A DNA stretch of 6,967 nucleotides. Origin: SAR324 cluster bacterium. Lineage in GTDB: Bacteria; SAR324; NAC60-12. The notes below the pieces were generated by a model. That model did not search any database, had not been told where the DNA came from, and was given only the letters and a program-made list of their open reading frames with translations. The stretch covers positions 1-6,967 of the forward strand of contig JAKUUF010000082.1 of NCBI GenBank assembly GCA_022448705.1. Reading direction: 5' to 3'. This document shows positions 1 to 6,392 of the stretch, one piece after another (the first letter of the stretch is position 1; every line of letters begins with the position of its first letter). A program made the translations under genes and the position numbers.

Positions 1-1982
1 CCATCATAAACTATTTTCTCACCTTTAGAGTAATTGTTAAGTGTCATGTTTTGTGCAATTTGACTCTGAACGGGTGATGAAATTGATTCTCCAAATAACC
101 ATGTCTGTTGCAGGAACTCGGTGATTTCGTGCGTTTTTTTCAACTGTTCCGTCAACTCGTTTCGATGTACAAACTCTTTGAACAAAATTTCTGGAATTCT
201 TAGTGTTTCAATATGACTTAAGGCACGATATATTCCGGTGCTTTTAAGGCCAAACAGAACCGCCAGGTCTCCAATCAATGTCCCGCTTGATAACTGATAA
301 CTTGTTTTTTCTTCTGCAGAAAGGAATTCAGCCACACCAGTGAGCACCAGACACGCATGGTCCGGGATTTCCTGATCTTTCAGCAAGACTGTTCCGGGAC
401 TGACTAATTCACGTTTACAATTCAGCAGCATGTGGATTTCACCGTCTTCAACATTTGGATAATATCCCTGAAGGTAAGCTCCTCCAAATTCAAGAGGATA
501 ATCTTCATGACCTTCAATTAAAACATCGGTGCTGCCGAAAGTGACGCCACATCCAATTAACTGCTCTTCTTCTGAAAGCTTGTGGGCGGTGTGAGCTAAT
601 ATGATTTTTTCAGATTTGTCATCCTTGAAATCCTCAGCCTTGCCGTGAATGATTCCTCCTCCAATATCAATTTTCTTTACTTGTACGGGGCTAAGGTAAT
701 CATTCCAGACTTTATTTTTTAATTTGCTGCTTATTCCCGGCTTTTTCTTATTATTCTGGAGCATCTTGTTCAGTATATCATGAGAAGCTACGTCTGCTAA
801 ATGAGCGTAAGTTGCATACCCGTCTTCCCAAAGTGTCCTGAAGAATAGTATATTTGTTTCAACAGGATGAGGTGAATATACTGGCTTTACTTCCAGTCCA
901 TCAATATTGTTCCATTCATCAAACTCAAGGTCACAAACTTCGAAATATTCTTCAAATGTGCTTTCCTCGATAGACATAAGTGAGGATAATTTCTTTGTAA
1001 CAGAGGCACGCACCATCTGGGTGGAGTAATACTTTATTTTGTGATTTGTATGGATCAGAGTAGTCAGTCCGGCAAAATGATCATCATGGGCGTGTGTATG
1101 AAAAATCCCCTCTACTTCATTCACATCAACGCCTATGGCATTTAGGGTATGCGCAATGTTGGGACCAACATCGATTAGAAATATTTTCCCCTGGAAACAA
1201 ATAACACTGGCCATGCAGGGCCGATCAATATCCCAGCCGTCTCCTTCACCGGTATGAACGACTGAAAAATAATCACGCTTGAAATAATGATTTTCCAGTT
1301 GATAGGGAGTTTCATAGGTTTCATTTTTTGCCAGATTCAGGTCGACTTCTACACTTTCATCTTTATAAATAAATTCGTAGCAGTTTACTTTCTTTCTGAC
1401 AACCTTGACTCCGTTCAGGACTTCCACTGGCTCATGATCAACAATGACTGATTGCAGCAAATCGCTGCTAGGCCGTATTTCCCCGAAAGCAAAGAATAGC
1501 TTTATTCGCATCATCTCTTCTGCCTGTTCCCGAGGCAAGCCCGAGGCAAGAATATCTTCAAGACTCGTCAGACCATAATTACCCCTGTAAATGTAATTCA
1601 TCTGCGCATTAACCACGTTTTCTTGTCCTATCAGCAATGGTTTGGCGCCTGTATTGTTAGGATGATTTGGGAGCAGCATACCCTGTCGGTAGAGCATCTG
1701 AAGTACCGGAAACTCAGCTAAATTTGCAAAGTCGCCTTTTTGTACGCTCAGGTCTGAAAGAAGGATGGCATTTGGTCCGGTTTCATTAGTAATTGTCCCA
1801 TGGGAATGATGGTTAGGACCTGACCCGGAATCTGTTTCTATTTCATAATCATGTATCTTGCCGGCTTTCATCAAGTGTTTGACGCTGTCCGCTGGACATC
1901 CACAAAGTACAAATAATTCTGCTTCGGGGACTTCCAGCCAGAAAACACCGGCAGATATTTTTGTCTTAGAAATTTTGGACAT
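1..1982 (-). CDS. Metallo-beta-lactamase-fold hydrolase with C-terminal cyclic-nucleotide-binding domains (3' end cut by window edge)
   Basis: At least 660 residues; the stop lies beyond the left edge. Residues 1-240 form an N-terminal module I cannot name, with the stretches CGCPAD (27-32), GPNAILLSD (69-77) and LPNHPNNTG (104-112). Residues 241-470 form a metallo-beta-lactamase fold: the metal motif HAHDDH (H297, H299, D301, H302), then H372, D397 and H464 as candidate remaining ligands, plus an IDIGGG segment near 439. Residues 510-600 resemble a CRP/FNR-type cyclic-nucleotide-binding domain (GTLIGDLAVL at 567-576), and a second such domain begins near 629 and is cut off. This suggests a cytoplasmic, nucleotide-controlled metallohydrolase, possibly a cyclic-nucleotide phosphodiesterase; the substrate is inferred, not shown. 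It follows moaD by 46 bases. The ATG chosen lacks a clear ribosome binding site, and the frame stays open upstream to GTG codons at 2000 and 2039, so up to 19 more residues are possible. Confidence 0.9.
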   Translation of the reverse strand, partial: MSKISKTKISAGVFWLEVPEAELFVLCGCPADSVKHLMKAGKIHDYEIETDSGSGPNHHSHGTITNETGPNAILLSDLSVQKGDFANLAEFPVLQMLYRQGMLLPNHPNNTGAKPLLIGQENVVNAQMNYIYRGNYGLTSLEDILASGLPREQAEEMMRIKLFFAFGEIRPSSDLLQSVIVDHEPVEVLNGVKVVRKKVNCYEFIYKDESVEVDLNLAKNETYETPYQLENHYFKRDYFSVVHTGEGDGWDIDRPCMASVICFQGKIFLIDVGPNIAHTLNAIGVDVNEVEGIFHTHAHDDHFAGLTTLIHTNHKIKYYSTQMVRASVTKKLSSLMSIEESTFEEYFEVCDLEFDEWNNIDGLEVKPVYSPHPVETNILFFRTLWEDGYATYAHLADVASHDILNKMLQNNKKKPGISSKLKNKVWNDYLSPVQVKKIDIGGGIIHGKAEDFKDDKSEKIILAHTAHKLSEEEQLIGCGVTFGSTDVLIEGHEDYPLEFGGAYLQGYYPNVEDGEIHMLLNCKRELVSPGTVLLKDQEIPDHACLVLTGVAEFLSAEEKTSYQLSSGTLIGDLAVLFGLKSTGIYRALSHIETLRIPEILFKEFVHRNELTEQLKKTHEITEFLQQTWLFGESISSPVQSQIAQNMTLNNYSKGEKIVYD

Positions 1983-2028
1983 TGAGGTATTCAAAAACAC
2001 CCGGGGGTGATTTAAGATTCCCGCCTGG

Positions 2029-2274
2029 TTAACCTCCACTGACCGGAGGAATCAAGCAATATTCTGCACCATCGGTAAGAACAGATTGCTTGTCAACATA
2101 ATCATCCTGATGTGCCAGTCGGGTTGATTTTAATATTGGTCCTGCCTGAGGATAATTTTGTGAGAGCAGCTCTATAACCTGCTCAGCAGTGCATCCCTCA
2201 GGAACTTCCAGCGAAATCGGCTCCTCTGAAATTATTTCCTGGAGCACAGCATAGCAGATCAGAGTGATTTCCAC
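2029..2274 (-). CDS. moaD: MoaD/ThiS-family sulfur carrier protein
   Basis: An 81-residue ubiquitin-fold protein ending in PPVSGG, the C-terminal diglycine tail (G80-G81) that is adenylated and thiocarboxylated in this family. The tail and the usual MoaD length favour the small subunit of molybdopterin synthase, which passes sulfur to precursor Z. The segment LEVPEGCTAEQVIELL (22-37) fits the beta-strand and first helix of the fold. The start is GTG, 4 bases after the dgkA stop; a stop codon lies upstream in frame, and no strong ribosome binding site is visible, so translation may be coupled to dgkA. No moaE, moeB or other cofactor gene is present in the window. It could therefore be a stand-alone sulfur carrier for another pathway; the family is sure, the exact role is not. 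Confidence 0.85.
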   Translation of the reverse strand: MEITLICYAVLQEIISEEPISLEVPEGCTAEQVIELLSQNYPQAGPILKSTRLAHQDDYVDKQSVLTDGAEYCLIPPVSGG

Positions 2275-2278
2275 AAAT

Positions 2279-2644
2279 CTATGAAATATTGAAAATTAGG
2301 TCAAACAAGACTATCCCCCATACAACTACGAGATTTATGGATGCCATTAAAACCGCTGTGCTTCCTGCATCCTTTGCTTTGGCAGAAAGTGTGTGTTGTT
2401 CTGTGGAAATTCTGTTCACTGCAGCTTCAACTGCAGTATTTAGCAATTCTATAATCAATACAAGAAGGACGGATCCAATCAGCAAAATACGCATAATCAG
2501 AGAAACAGGCAAAAGAAGTGCAGCAGGAATTAAAATAACTGCAACCGCTAATTCAATGCGGAAGGCAATTTCATCATAAAATGTGTTTCTTAGGCCCTGC
2601 AAGCTGTAGTCAAATGCTTTCCACAATATAAGCAAAGTTTTCAT
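2279..2644 (-). CDS. dgkA: Diacylglycerol kinase, small integral-membrane type
   Basis: A 121-residue membrane enzyme that phosphorylates diacylglycerol with ATP to phosphatidic acid, recycling the diacylglycerol released when membrane-derived oligosaccharides or similar polymers are modified. The length matches E. coli DgkA (122 residues). Three hydrophobic segments are visible, at about 30-48, 51-66 and 96-118, with an amphipathic N-terminal helix before them. The active-site residues of the family are all present: E25, E66, N69, E73, K91 and D92, within the motifs IIELLNTAVEAAVNRIS (64-80) and LSAKAKDAGSTAV (86-98). It starts 4 bases after the pheT stop and ends 4 bases before moaD, so it sits inside one transcription unit. 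An undecaprenol kinase role, as in Gram-positive relatives, is less likely given the Gram-negative-type sequence. Confidence 0.97.
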   Translation of the reverse strand: MKTLLILWKAFDYSLQGLRNTFYDEIAFRIELAVAVILIPAALLLPVSLIMRILLIGSVLLVLIIELLNTAVEAAVNRISTEQHTLSAKAKDAGSTAVLMASINLVVVWGIVLFDLIFNIS

Positions 2645-2648
2645 TCAG

Positions 2649-5126
2649 TCATGCTCTTAGAGTTGCCTGAAATTCGTTTTCAAGACGCCTGACAATTTTA
2701 TTCCTGATCTTTCCCACTTCATCATCGGTGAGTGTTCTGTCTGATGCCTGGAAAGTAAGGGAATAAGCCAGACTGCGTTTCCCCGCATCGACCTGTTCGC
2801 CTTCATATACATCAAAGAGAGTGGCGTTTTTAAGCAACGGTTTCCCTGTTTGAAGAATGACAGGAGTGACATCCTCCACAGGCAGGCTTGCGTCCATCAC
2901 AAAAGCCAGGTCCTCAAAAATGGGAGTGTAGTTTGAAATTGACTTCATCTGGTGATTTTCAATTCCAAGCCTGATGATGAAATCAAGATCAAGTTCCGCA
3001 ACACAAACAGGCTGCTCCGGAAGATTAAAATTATCTCTGATTTTTGGATGTAATTCTCCTGCAAACCCTAATACATTTCCATTTACCAATATGTTAGCGC
3101 AGCGTCCGGGGTGACAAGGCAGTTCCCTTGATTTTTTCCACTCAACATCGTCAATATGAAGAGATTTGAAAAAGTGCTCTAAAATCCCCTTAAGGTCAAA
3201 GAAGTCATAGTGTCCGTGGTCCTGATTCAGCCAGGAATTAGTGTTCCGGACTCCGCTCATTAAAAAAGATAATCTCTGGGGTTCATTCGGAAGCAATTTA
3301 CCTTTTTGCGGATGAAACACGCTTCCAACTTCAAAAGTATTAACTTTATCTAAGAATCTCAGATTAGTACGTGCAGTAATCAATGCGCCGGGCAGCAATG
3401 AACGACGCAGGTGGCTACGTTCCTGTGACAGAGGATTTTTAATGGGAATAAATCCATCAAGGTCAGTATTATTTTCCATGCGCAAACGTGCTTCGTCTAG
3501 GGGATCCATGATGGAGTAAGTAATAATTTCATCCATGCCGGAAGCCACAAGGATATCCCTCACACGTTCTGTTCCGTCAAGATTCTGATTTCCATGCTGG
3601 GGAGGAAGTTCATCTTTAATCAGAGTTGGAGTGAGATTTTCGTAACCATAAACCCTGACTATTTCTTCAACAAGATCTGCAGGGATACGAATATCCATGC
3701 GATGGCTTGGAACAGTTATTTTTAAGATTTTCTTTCCTGAAACTTTGAAATCCAGAGCACTCAAAATTTTTTTAATCTGCTCAATGGGAATATTTACACC
3801 CAGCAGCCGTTCCACATATTCCGGATTAATATCCAGAGTTACTGCTTCTTTAGGGCTTGGATAAAGGTCTCCGGCGGTCTTTTCAAGTGTTCCGGAACCA
3901 TGTTCAACCATTAATTGTGCTGCCCGCAAAGCAGCCCGAAGCGTACCTTCCGGATCAACCTGTTTACCGAACCTCTCACTTGCTTCCGTACGCAGTTTAA
4001 GTATCTGTGCTGTACGCCGATTATTGAGAAATTCAAAGTTCGCCGCTTCAAGCAAAATGTTGGTTGTTGCATCAGTCACTTCTGAATCTCCTCCCCCCAT
4101 TACGCCGCCGATTCCTATATGGCCTGCTGTATCAGTGATCATCAGCATATCGCTGTCAAGTTTGCGTTCAACATTGTCCAGTGTGAGCAGGGATTCGCCT
4201 TCTTTAGCACGACGTATGATAATTTTTGGTTTACCGCCATTTGCCCGCTTGATAAGCTTATCGTAATCAAAGGCATGTAACGGCTGTCCCAGTTCCATCA
4301 TCACATAATTGGTGATGTCAACAATGTTATTGATTGGGCGCATCCCAACTCGCAGCAGCCGCTGCTGCATCCAGAATGGTGATGGAACAATTTTAACATC
4401 ACGTATTAATAAGGCAGAATAGCGTGAACAGATATCTGAGTCATTTATTTCCAGATCAACAAACGGCGGTTGTTCTAGGACTTCCAATTGTGAGACATCA
4501 GGGATAACACTCTGGTCTAAAGCCTCTTCTGTCAGTGCGGCAACTTCACGGCCTATTCCCAGAATGGAAAGCAAATGACTGAATCCCCCTTTTATATCAA
4601 AATGCAGTATTACATCACCTAAATATTCCTGCAGCAAAGTGCCTACTGGTGCATCTCCAGGAAGTATCAGAATGCCCTCGTGGTTTTCACTGAGTCCTAA
4701 TTCAAGTTCCGAGCAGAGCATCCCTTCTGATTCGATGCCTCTTATTTTGGCGGGTTTGAGTTTTTTAAGAGGGAGATCCTCTTGATGTGCATCAATAAGC
4801 ATGGCTCCCGAAAGGGCCAGGGCAACTTTTGGAGCCGGCCGTGGGAGATTTCCTTCCATTTCCCTGATGTTTGGTGCTCCAGTAACAATTGTAATGGGTT
4901 TGTCTGCACCAAATTCTACATCCACTAGATACAAAGCGTCAGCATTAGGATGCTTTCGAACCTCCCTGATTTGACCTACAACACAATATTCACCCCAGTT
5001 ATCTCCGATTTTTTCTATTGTTTCAACTTCGAGCCCTGCGGTTGTAAGGCGTTCTGCCAGTTGGTCAGGTGTAATGTTAATTGCAACAAAATCCCTGAGC
5101 CAGCTCAAGGGTGCTTGTATTGCCAT
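2649..5126 (-). CDS. pheT: Phenylalanyl-tRNA synthetase beta subunit
   Basis: An 825-residue beta chain of the alpha2-beta2 enzyme that charges tRNA-Phe; E. coli PheT has 795. Domains in order: N-terminal segment (1-38, beginning APLSWLRDFV), EMAP-type OB-fold tRNA-binding domain (about 46-160, with NADALYLVDV), B3/B4 editing domain (about 225-400, with MRPINNIVDITNYVMMELG, HAFD, and GGVMGGGDSEV at 340-350), B5 DNA-binding-like domain (about 425-500, with VEEIVRVYGYENL), inactive synthetase-like core (about 515-710), and C-terminal ferredoxin-fold anticodon-binding domain (732-825, with FDVYEGEQ and SDRTLTDDEV). The ATG has a good ribosome binding site, AGGA five bases upstream. pheS is not adjacent: the gene upstream is unrelated and ends in a hairpin. 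The usual TPNRxD segment before LSILGIGREVAAL reads DIKGGFSH here (177-184), an unusual substitution. Confidence 0.98.
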   Translation of the reverse strand: MAIQAPLSWLRDFVAINITPDQLAERLTTAGLEVETIEKIGDNWGEYCVVGQIREVRKHPNADALYLVDVEFGADKPITIVTGAPNIREMEGNLPRPAPKVALALSGAMLIDAHQEDLPLKKLKPAKIRGIESEGMLCSELELGLSENHEGILILPGDAPVGTLLQEYLGDVILHFDIKGGFSHLLSILGIGREVAALTEEALDQSVIPDVSQLEVLEQPPFVDLEINDSDICSRYSALLIRDVKIVPSPFWMQQRLLRVGMRPINNIVDITNYVMMELGQPLHAFDYDKLIKRANGGKPKIIIRRAKEGESLLTLDNVERKLDSDMLMITDTAGHIGIGGVMGGGDSEVTDATTNILLEAANFEFLNNRRTAQILKLRTEASERFGKQVDPEGTLRAALRAAQLMVEHGSGTLEKTAGDLYPSPKEAVTLDINPEYVERLLGVNIPIEQIKKILSALDFKVSGKKILKITVPSHRMDIRIPADLVEEIVRVYGYENLTPTLIKDELPPQHGNQNLDGTERVRDILVASGMDEIITYSIMDPLDEARLRMENNTDLDGFIPIKNPLSQERSHLRRSLLPGALITARTNLRFLDKVNTFEVGSVFHPQKGKLLPNEPQRLSFLMSGVRNTNSWLNQDHGHYDFFDLKGILEHFFKSLHIDDVEWKKSRELPCHPGRCANILVNGNVLGFAGELHPKIRDNFNLPEQPVCVAELDLDFIIRLGIENHQMKSISNYTPIFEDLAFVMDASLPVEDVTPVILQTGKPLLKNATLFDVYEGEQVDAGKRSLAYSLTFQASDRTLTDDEVGKIRNKIVRRLENEFQATLRA

Positions 5127-5135
5127 ATTTTTCCT
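5127..5135 (-). promoter_or_regulatory. Ribosome binding site of pheT
   Basis: AGGA (5135-5132 on the minus strand) stands five bases before the ATG at 5126. This fixes the pheT start, and the protein then begins with the usual N-terminal PheT segment. Confidence 0.75.
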
Positions 5136-5149
5136 GAAAAATGTTTGTG

Positions 5150-5179
5150 ATTATAGGTTCTTATTGAATCTACTGAAAA
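5150..5179 (-). promoter_or_regulatory. Putative sigma-70 promoter of pheT
   Basis: On the minus strand a perfect TATAAT lies at 5155-5150, with TTTTCA (4 of 6 consensus bases) at 5179-5174, 18 bases upstream. Transcription would start near 5143, giving a leader of only about 17 bases, too short for an attenuator or T-box. The call is supported by the hairpin that ends the previous gene. The -35 box is weak, so the promoter may need an activator or may be weak. Confidence 0.5.
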
Positions 5180-5249
5180 AATGTTTCTGTTTCAGAATCA
5201 AAGCTTGATTATGAATTAACAACAGAACATTCTCTGGAGAAATGGGGGG

Positions 5250-5285
5250 AAAACGCAAGACAGATCGATTAACGAATCTGCTTGC
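5250..5285 (-). terminator. Terminator-like hairpin at the end of the 143-residue gene
   Basis: Read on the minus strand, GCAAG-CAGAT-CG pairs with CG-ATCTG-CTTGC around a TTAAT-type loop: twelve base pairs with one bulged base on each side. GTTTT and then a C-run follow. The hairpin includes the last codons and stop of the 143-residue gene. The T-run is short, so termination may be partial. It separates that gene from pheT. Confidence 0.6.
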
Positions 5286-5700
5286 ATTTCATTCTAATAT
5301 CCTTGAATTGAGTAGCTTTATGTTTCCAAATTTCTTTAGAGCGCATTTTTTTTGAGACAATGCCTTTTTCTTTGAGTTTTTTAAGAAGCTTCCTTTCTCC
5401 GGAACTTAGGGGGAGATTTGAACGCAATTTAACCCAGATATTCTGAATGAGCAGCACTTCATGTTCAAGGTTCATTTCTGGGCGTTTTTTTATTTTCCTG
5501 ATTATTTTTTCAGCCTCATTCCTGCACTTTGTCTTTTTATACTGCTTCATGAACAGTCGGTCTGTGGCATATTCCTGTGCTTTAGCAGAATTTGTTCCTG
5601 AGAACAAAAATAGCATTAAAACGGCCCAAACGTGTAAGCAGCAAAAGAAGTTAATCTTTCCCTTATTTAGTTGTTTAAAATGAGTTTCCCTAAGTGTCAT
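5269..5700 (-). CDS. Small lysine-rich exported protein of unknown function
   Basis: I recognise no family. The 143-residue product has a charged N-region, a hydrophobic core (about 22-34) and a signal-peptidase-like site after A39-K40-A41, before QEYATD, so it is probably secreted to the periplasm. The mature part, about 102 residues, is strongly basic, with many Lys and Arg in helix-forming stretches (55-73, 103-128), and has just two cysteines, C59 and C139, which could form a disulfide. The N-region of about 20 residues before the core is long; no ribosome binding site is seen at the ATG, and no better start was found, so the true start is uncertain. The stop lies inside a terminator-like hairpin, and the plus-strand gene at 5919 is divergent. 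The role could be binding of an anionic polymer or surface; that is inference only. Confidence 0.72.
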   Translation of the reverse strand: MTLRETHFKQLNKGKINFFCCLHVWAVLMLFLFSGTNSAKAQEYATDRLFMKQYKKTKCRNEAEKIIRKIKKRPEMNLEHEVLLIQNIWVKLRSNLPLSSGERKLLKKLKEKGIVSKKMRSKEIWKHKATQFKDIRMKCKQIR

Positions 5701-5730
5701 GAATATAAGATTGCCATTTTATACGTACTC

Positions 5731-5788
5731 AAGTTTTCCTGATACATGCCGATGTATAGTGCAGCTTGAAAAGTTTTTGGTACATGCC
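5731..5788. repeat. Direct repeat AAGTTTT...TACATGCC, with an inverted repeat in the first copy
   Basis: AAGTTTT is followed by TACATGCC at 5731-5750 and again at 5771-5788, with spacing of 5 and 3 bases between the two parts. The copies lie 38-40 bases apart. The first copy is also half of an inverted repeat, ATACAT-GCCG-ATGTAT (5742-5757). The pair sits between divergent genes and may be a regulator binding site. Confidence 0.45.
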
Positions 5789-5804
5789 AATTTCATCAAG
5801 CAAA

Positions 5805-5834
5805 TTTAACACCTTTAGCTGCGGTTATTATATA
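5805..5834 (+). promoter_or_regulatory. Weak candidate promoter for the 74-residue gene
   Basis: TTTAAC at 5805-5810 and TATATA at 5829-5834 are separated by 18 bases. Transcription would start near 5841, inside the palindrome at 5837-5860. The match is modest and the region is AT-rich, so this may be chance. Confidence 0.3.
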
Positions 5835-5836
5835 CC

Positions 5837-5860
5837 TCTGAAAAATAATTATTCTTCAGA
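5837..5860. repeat. 24-base near-perfect palindrome
   Basis: TCTGAA at 5837-5842 and TTCAGA at 5855-5860 flank the self-complementary core AATAATTATT (5844-5853); eleven of twelve base pairs match, only 5843/5854 does not. Its place at the presumed transcription start of the 74-residue gene suits an operator for a dimeric repressor, or a hairpin in the leader. Confidence 0.6.
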
Positions 5861-5918
5861 TTAAACCGTGATTCAGAATTTCACTTCTTTTAACATGAAT
5901 TTAGTGACAAGGGAACAA

Positions 5919-6143
5919 ATGACACAAACAGAAAAATTATCAGAAAAATTTAGCAATGAGGTAGGAGTTGATCTCAACAATCAATTTGAAAATCAGGTGT
6001 ACGGTACAATCATGGGATTGATTGAGTCGCTGGAAAATCGATTAATTGATAACGAGACTAAAGTTGACTATGCAACTCATGTATTCGCTAAAGCGCTTGA
6101 CGAAATGGTAGATTATCTGGAGTCGCCAAGGTTGCTGAACTGA
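5919..6143 (+). CDS. Small acidic helical protein of unknown function
   Basis: The 74-residue product matches no family I know. It has no signal peptide or membrane segment, so it should be cytoplasmic. The sequence is polar and fairly acidic, and from about residue 20 on reads as two amphipathic helices (NQVYGTIMGLIESLENRL, then the segment around FAKALDEMVDYLE), which suits a small helical bundle or dimer. The frame is open to a GTG at 5868 and an ATG at 5895, but only the ATG at 5919 has a proper ribosome binding site (AAGG six bases before), so I chose it. It faces the 64-residue gene on the other strand, only 54 bases between stops, with no strong terminator between them. Confidence 0.6.
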   Translation: MTQTEKLSEKFSNEVGVDLNNQFENQVYGTIMGLIESLENRLIDNETKVDYATHVFAKALDEMVDYLESPRLLN

Positions 6144-6197
6144 AAAGTATTTTTTCTTTATCCTTTTCAACACGTTGCCTGGTAAGGATTCAGGTAT

Positions 6198-6392
6198 TTA
6201 TTTCCTCAGGCTTTTAAGCGTCAACCTCAGGGATTCTTCCAGACCATCAAATTCATCATCTGTCATTTTCTGAACTGCTTCAGTAATTTCCTTTATTTTC
6301 TTCTTAGTCCAGTCCTTCTTTTGTTCTCTTTTTTTCTCTGTTCCATCCCGTCTTAGTTTCTTTTCTCTTCCTCTAGATCGCGAAATTGTCAT
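6198..6392 (-). CDS. Small, highly charged protein of unknown function
   Basis: The 64-residue product has two unlike halves. Residues 1-33 are very rich in Lys and Arg (for example RGREKKLRR and KKREQKK), as in disordered nucleic-acid-binding tails. Residues 34-64 form one likely amphipathic helix with acidic residues (MTDDEFDGLEESL). I recognise no family. AGG lies eight bases before the ATG, a usable ribosome binding site. A small RNA- or DNA-binding protein is possible but inferred from charge alone. The low-complexity codons (AAA, AAG, AGA) also raise the risk that it is not a true gene, although it ends cleanly before the convergent neighbour. Confidence 0.55.
   Translation of the reverse strand: MTISRSRGREKKLRRDGTEKKREQKKDWTKKKIKEITEAVQKMTDDEFDGLEESLRLTLKSLRK

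Noticed and set aside
2289..2579. Open frame on the plus strand opposite dgkA
   Set aside because: It is the antisense shadow of a clear DgkA with all active-site residues; the translation shows no family features.
4024..4266. Open frame on the plus strand opposite pheT
   Set aside because: It lies within the B3/B4 domain of pheT; its Ser-, Ile- and Pro-rich translation is typical of antisense frames.
5447..5683. Open plus-strand frame opposite the exported basic protein, rich in Phe and Leu
   Set aside because: Its hydrophobic look follows from reading Lys codons backwards; the minus-strand frame has a signal peptide and a hairpin right at its end.
6144..6197. Possible bidirectional terminator between the convergent small genes
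   Set aside because: A T-run exists, but only four-base stems could be found; no stable hairpin is supported.
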